This document shows positions 6,091 to 6,095 of a stretch of 6,095 bases of DNA, one piece after another. The first letter of the stretch is position 1, and every line of letters begins with the position of its first letter. The position numbers and the translations under genes are program-made. The notes below the pieces were generated by a model. It was not told the DNA's origin, did not search any database, and saw only the letters and a list, made by a program, of their open reading frames with translations. The stretch comes from Bacteroidetes bacterium UBA2322 (GTDB lineage: Bacteria; Bacteroidota; Bacteroidia; Chitinophagales; UBA2359), in the NCBI GenBank assembly GCA_002345145.1, contig DDVC01000013.1, positions 1-6,095 of the forward strand, written 5' to 3'.

Positions 6091-6095
6091 TGGCT

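Noticed and set aside
1..6095. Search for a defence system, mobile element, CRISPR array or new multigene system
   Set aside because: RecQ-like helicases occur in some defence systems, but this one has a normal housekeeping architecture for its phylum, and its neighbours are a metabolic oxidoreductase and a surface protein. No transposase, integrase, nuclease, toxin-antitoxin pair or spaced direct repeats are visible.

Overview
The window looks like chromosomal DNA of a member of the Bacteroidota. The evidence is a long secreted protein ending in a type IX secretion (T9SS) sorting domain, matches to the Bacteroidota -7 promoter box TAnnTTTG, start codons without Shine-Dalgarno sequences, and a short-form RecQ that resembles those of this phylum. 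The modules of the secreted protein are common in Chitinophagales/Saprospirales-like environmental genomes, but I cannot place the organism more precisely.

Layout, left to right. Bases 1-326 contain no gene I can support, only weak inverted repeats and two short open frames running in from the left edge. Bases 327-1337 (minus) encode a Gfo/Idh/MocA-family NAD(P)-dependent oxidoreductase. Its active-site segment resembles the nucleotide-sugar 3-dehydrogenases (WlbA/WbpB type). Bases 1371-3275 (minus) encode a 634-residue RecQ DNA helicase. The two minus genes are 33 bp apart and probably co-transcribed, recQ first. Bases 3276-3511 are a divergent regulatory region, with two perfect -7 boxes facing recQ and a weaker one facing right. 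The right-hand leader carries a perfect 12-bp palindrome and repeated TTGCAA hexamers. Bases 3512-6046 (plus) encode an 844-residue exported, cell-surface or secreted multidomain protein: signal peptide, choice-of-anchor L domain, Calx-beta-like domain, beta-sandwich modules, stalk and T9SS C-terminal domain. An 8-bp inverted repeat follows its stop codon and may be a terminator.

No joint pathway is evident. RecQ acts in DNA repair and recombination, the oxidoreductase probably in sugar or nucleotide-sugar metabolism, and the large protein at the cell surface. I found no CRISPR array, transposase, tRNA, rRNA or toxin-antitoxin pair, and no convincing new system. The observations most worth a second look are the domain order of this RecQ, a possibly leaderless recQ transcript, the substituted catalytic position in the oxidoreductase, and the regulatory structure of the divergent intergenic region.
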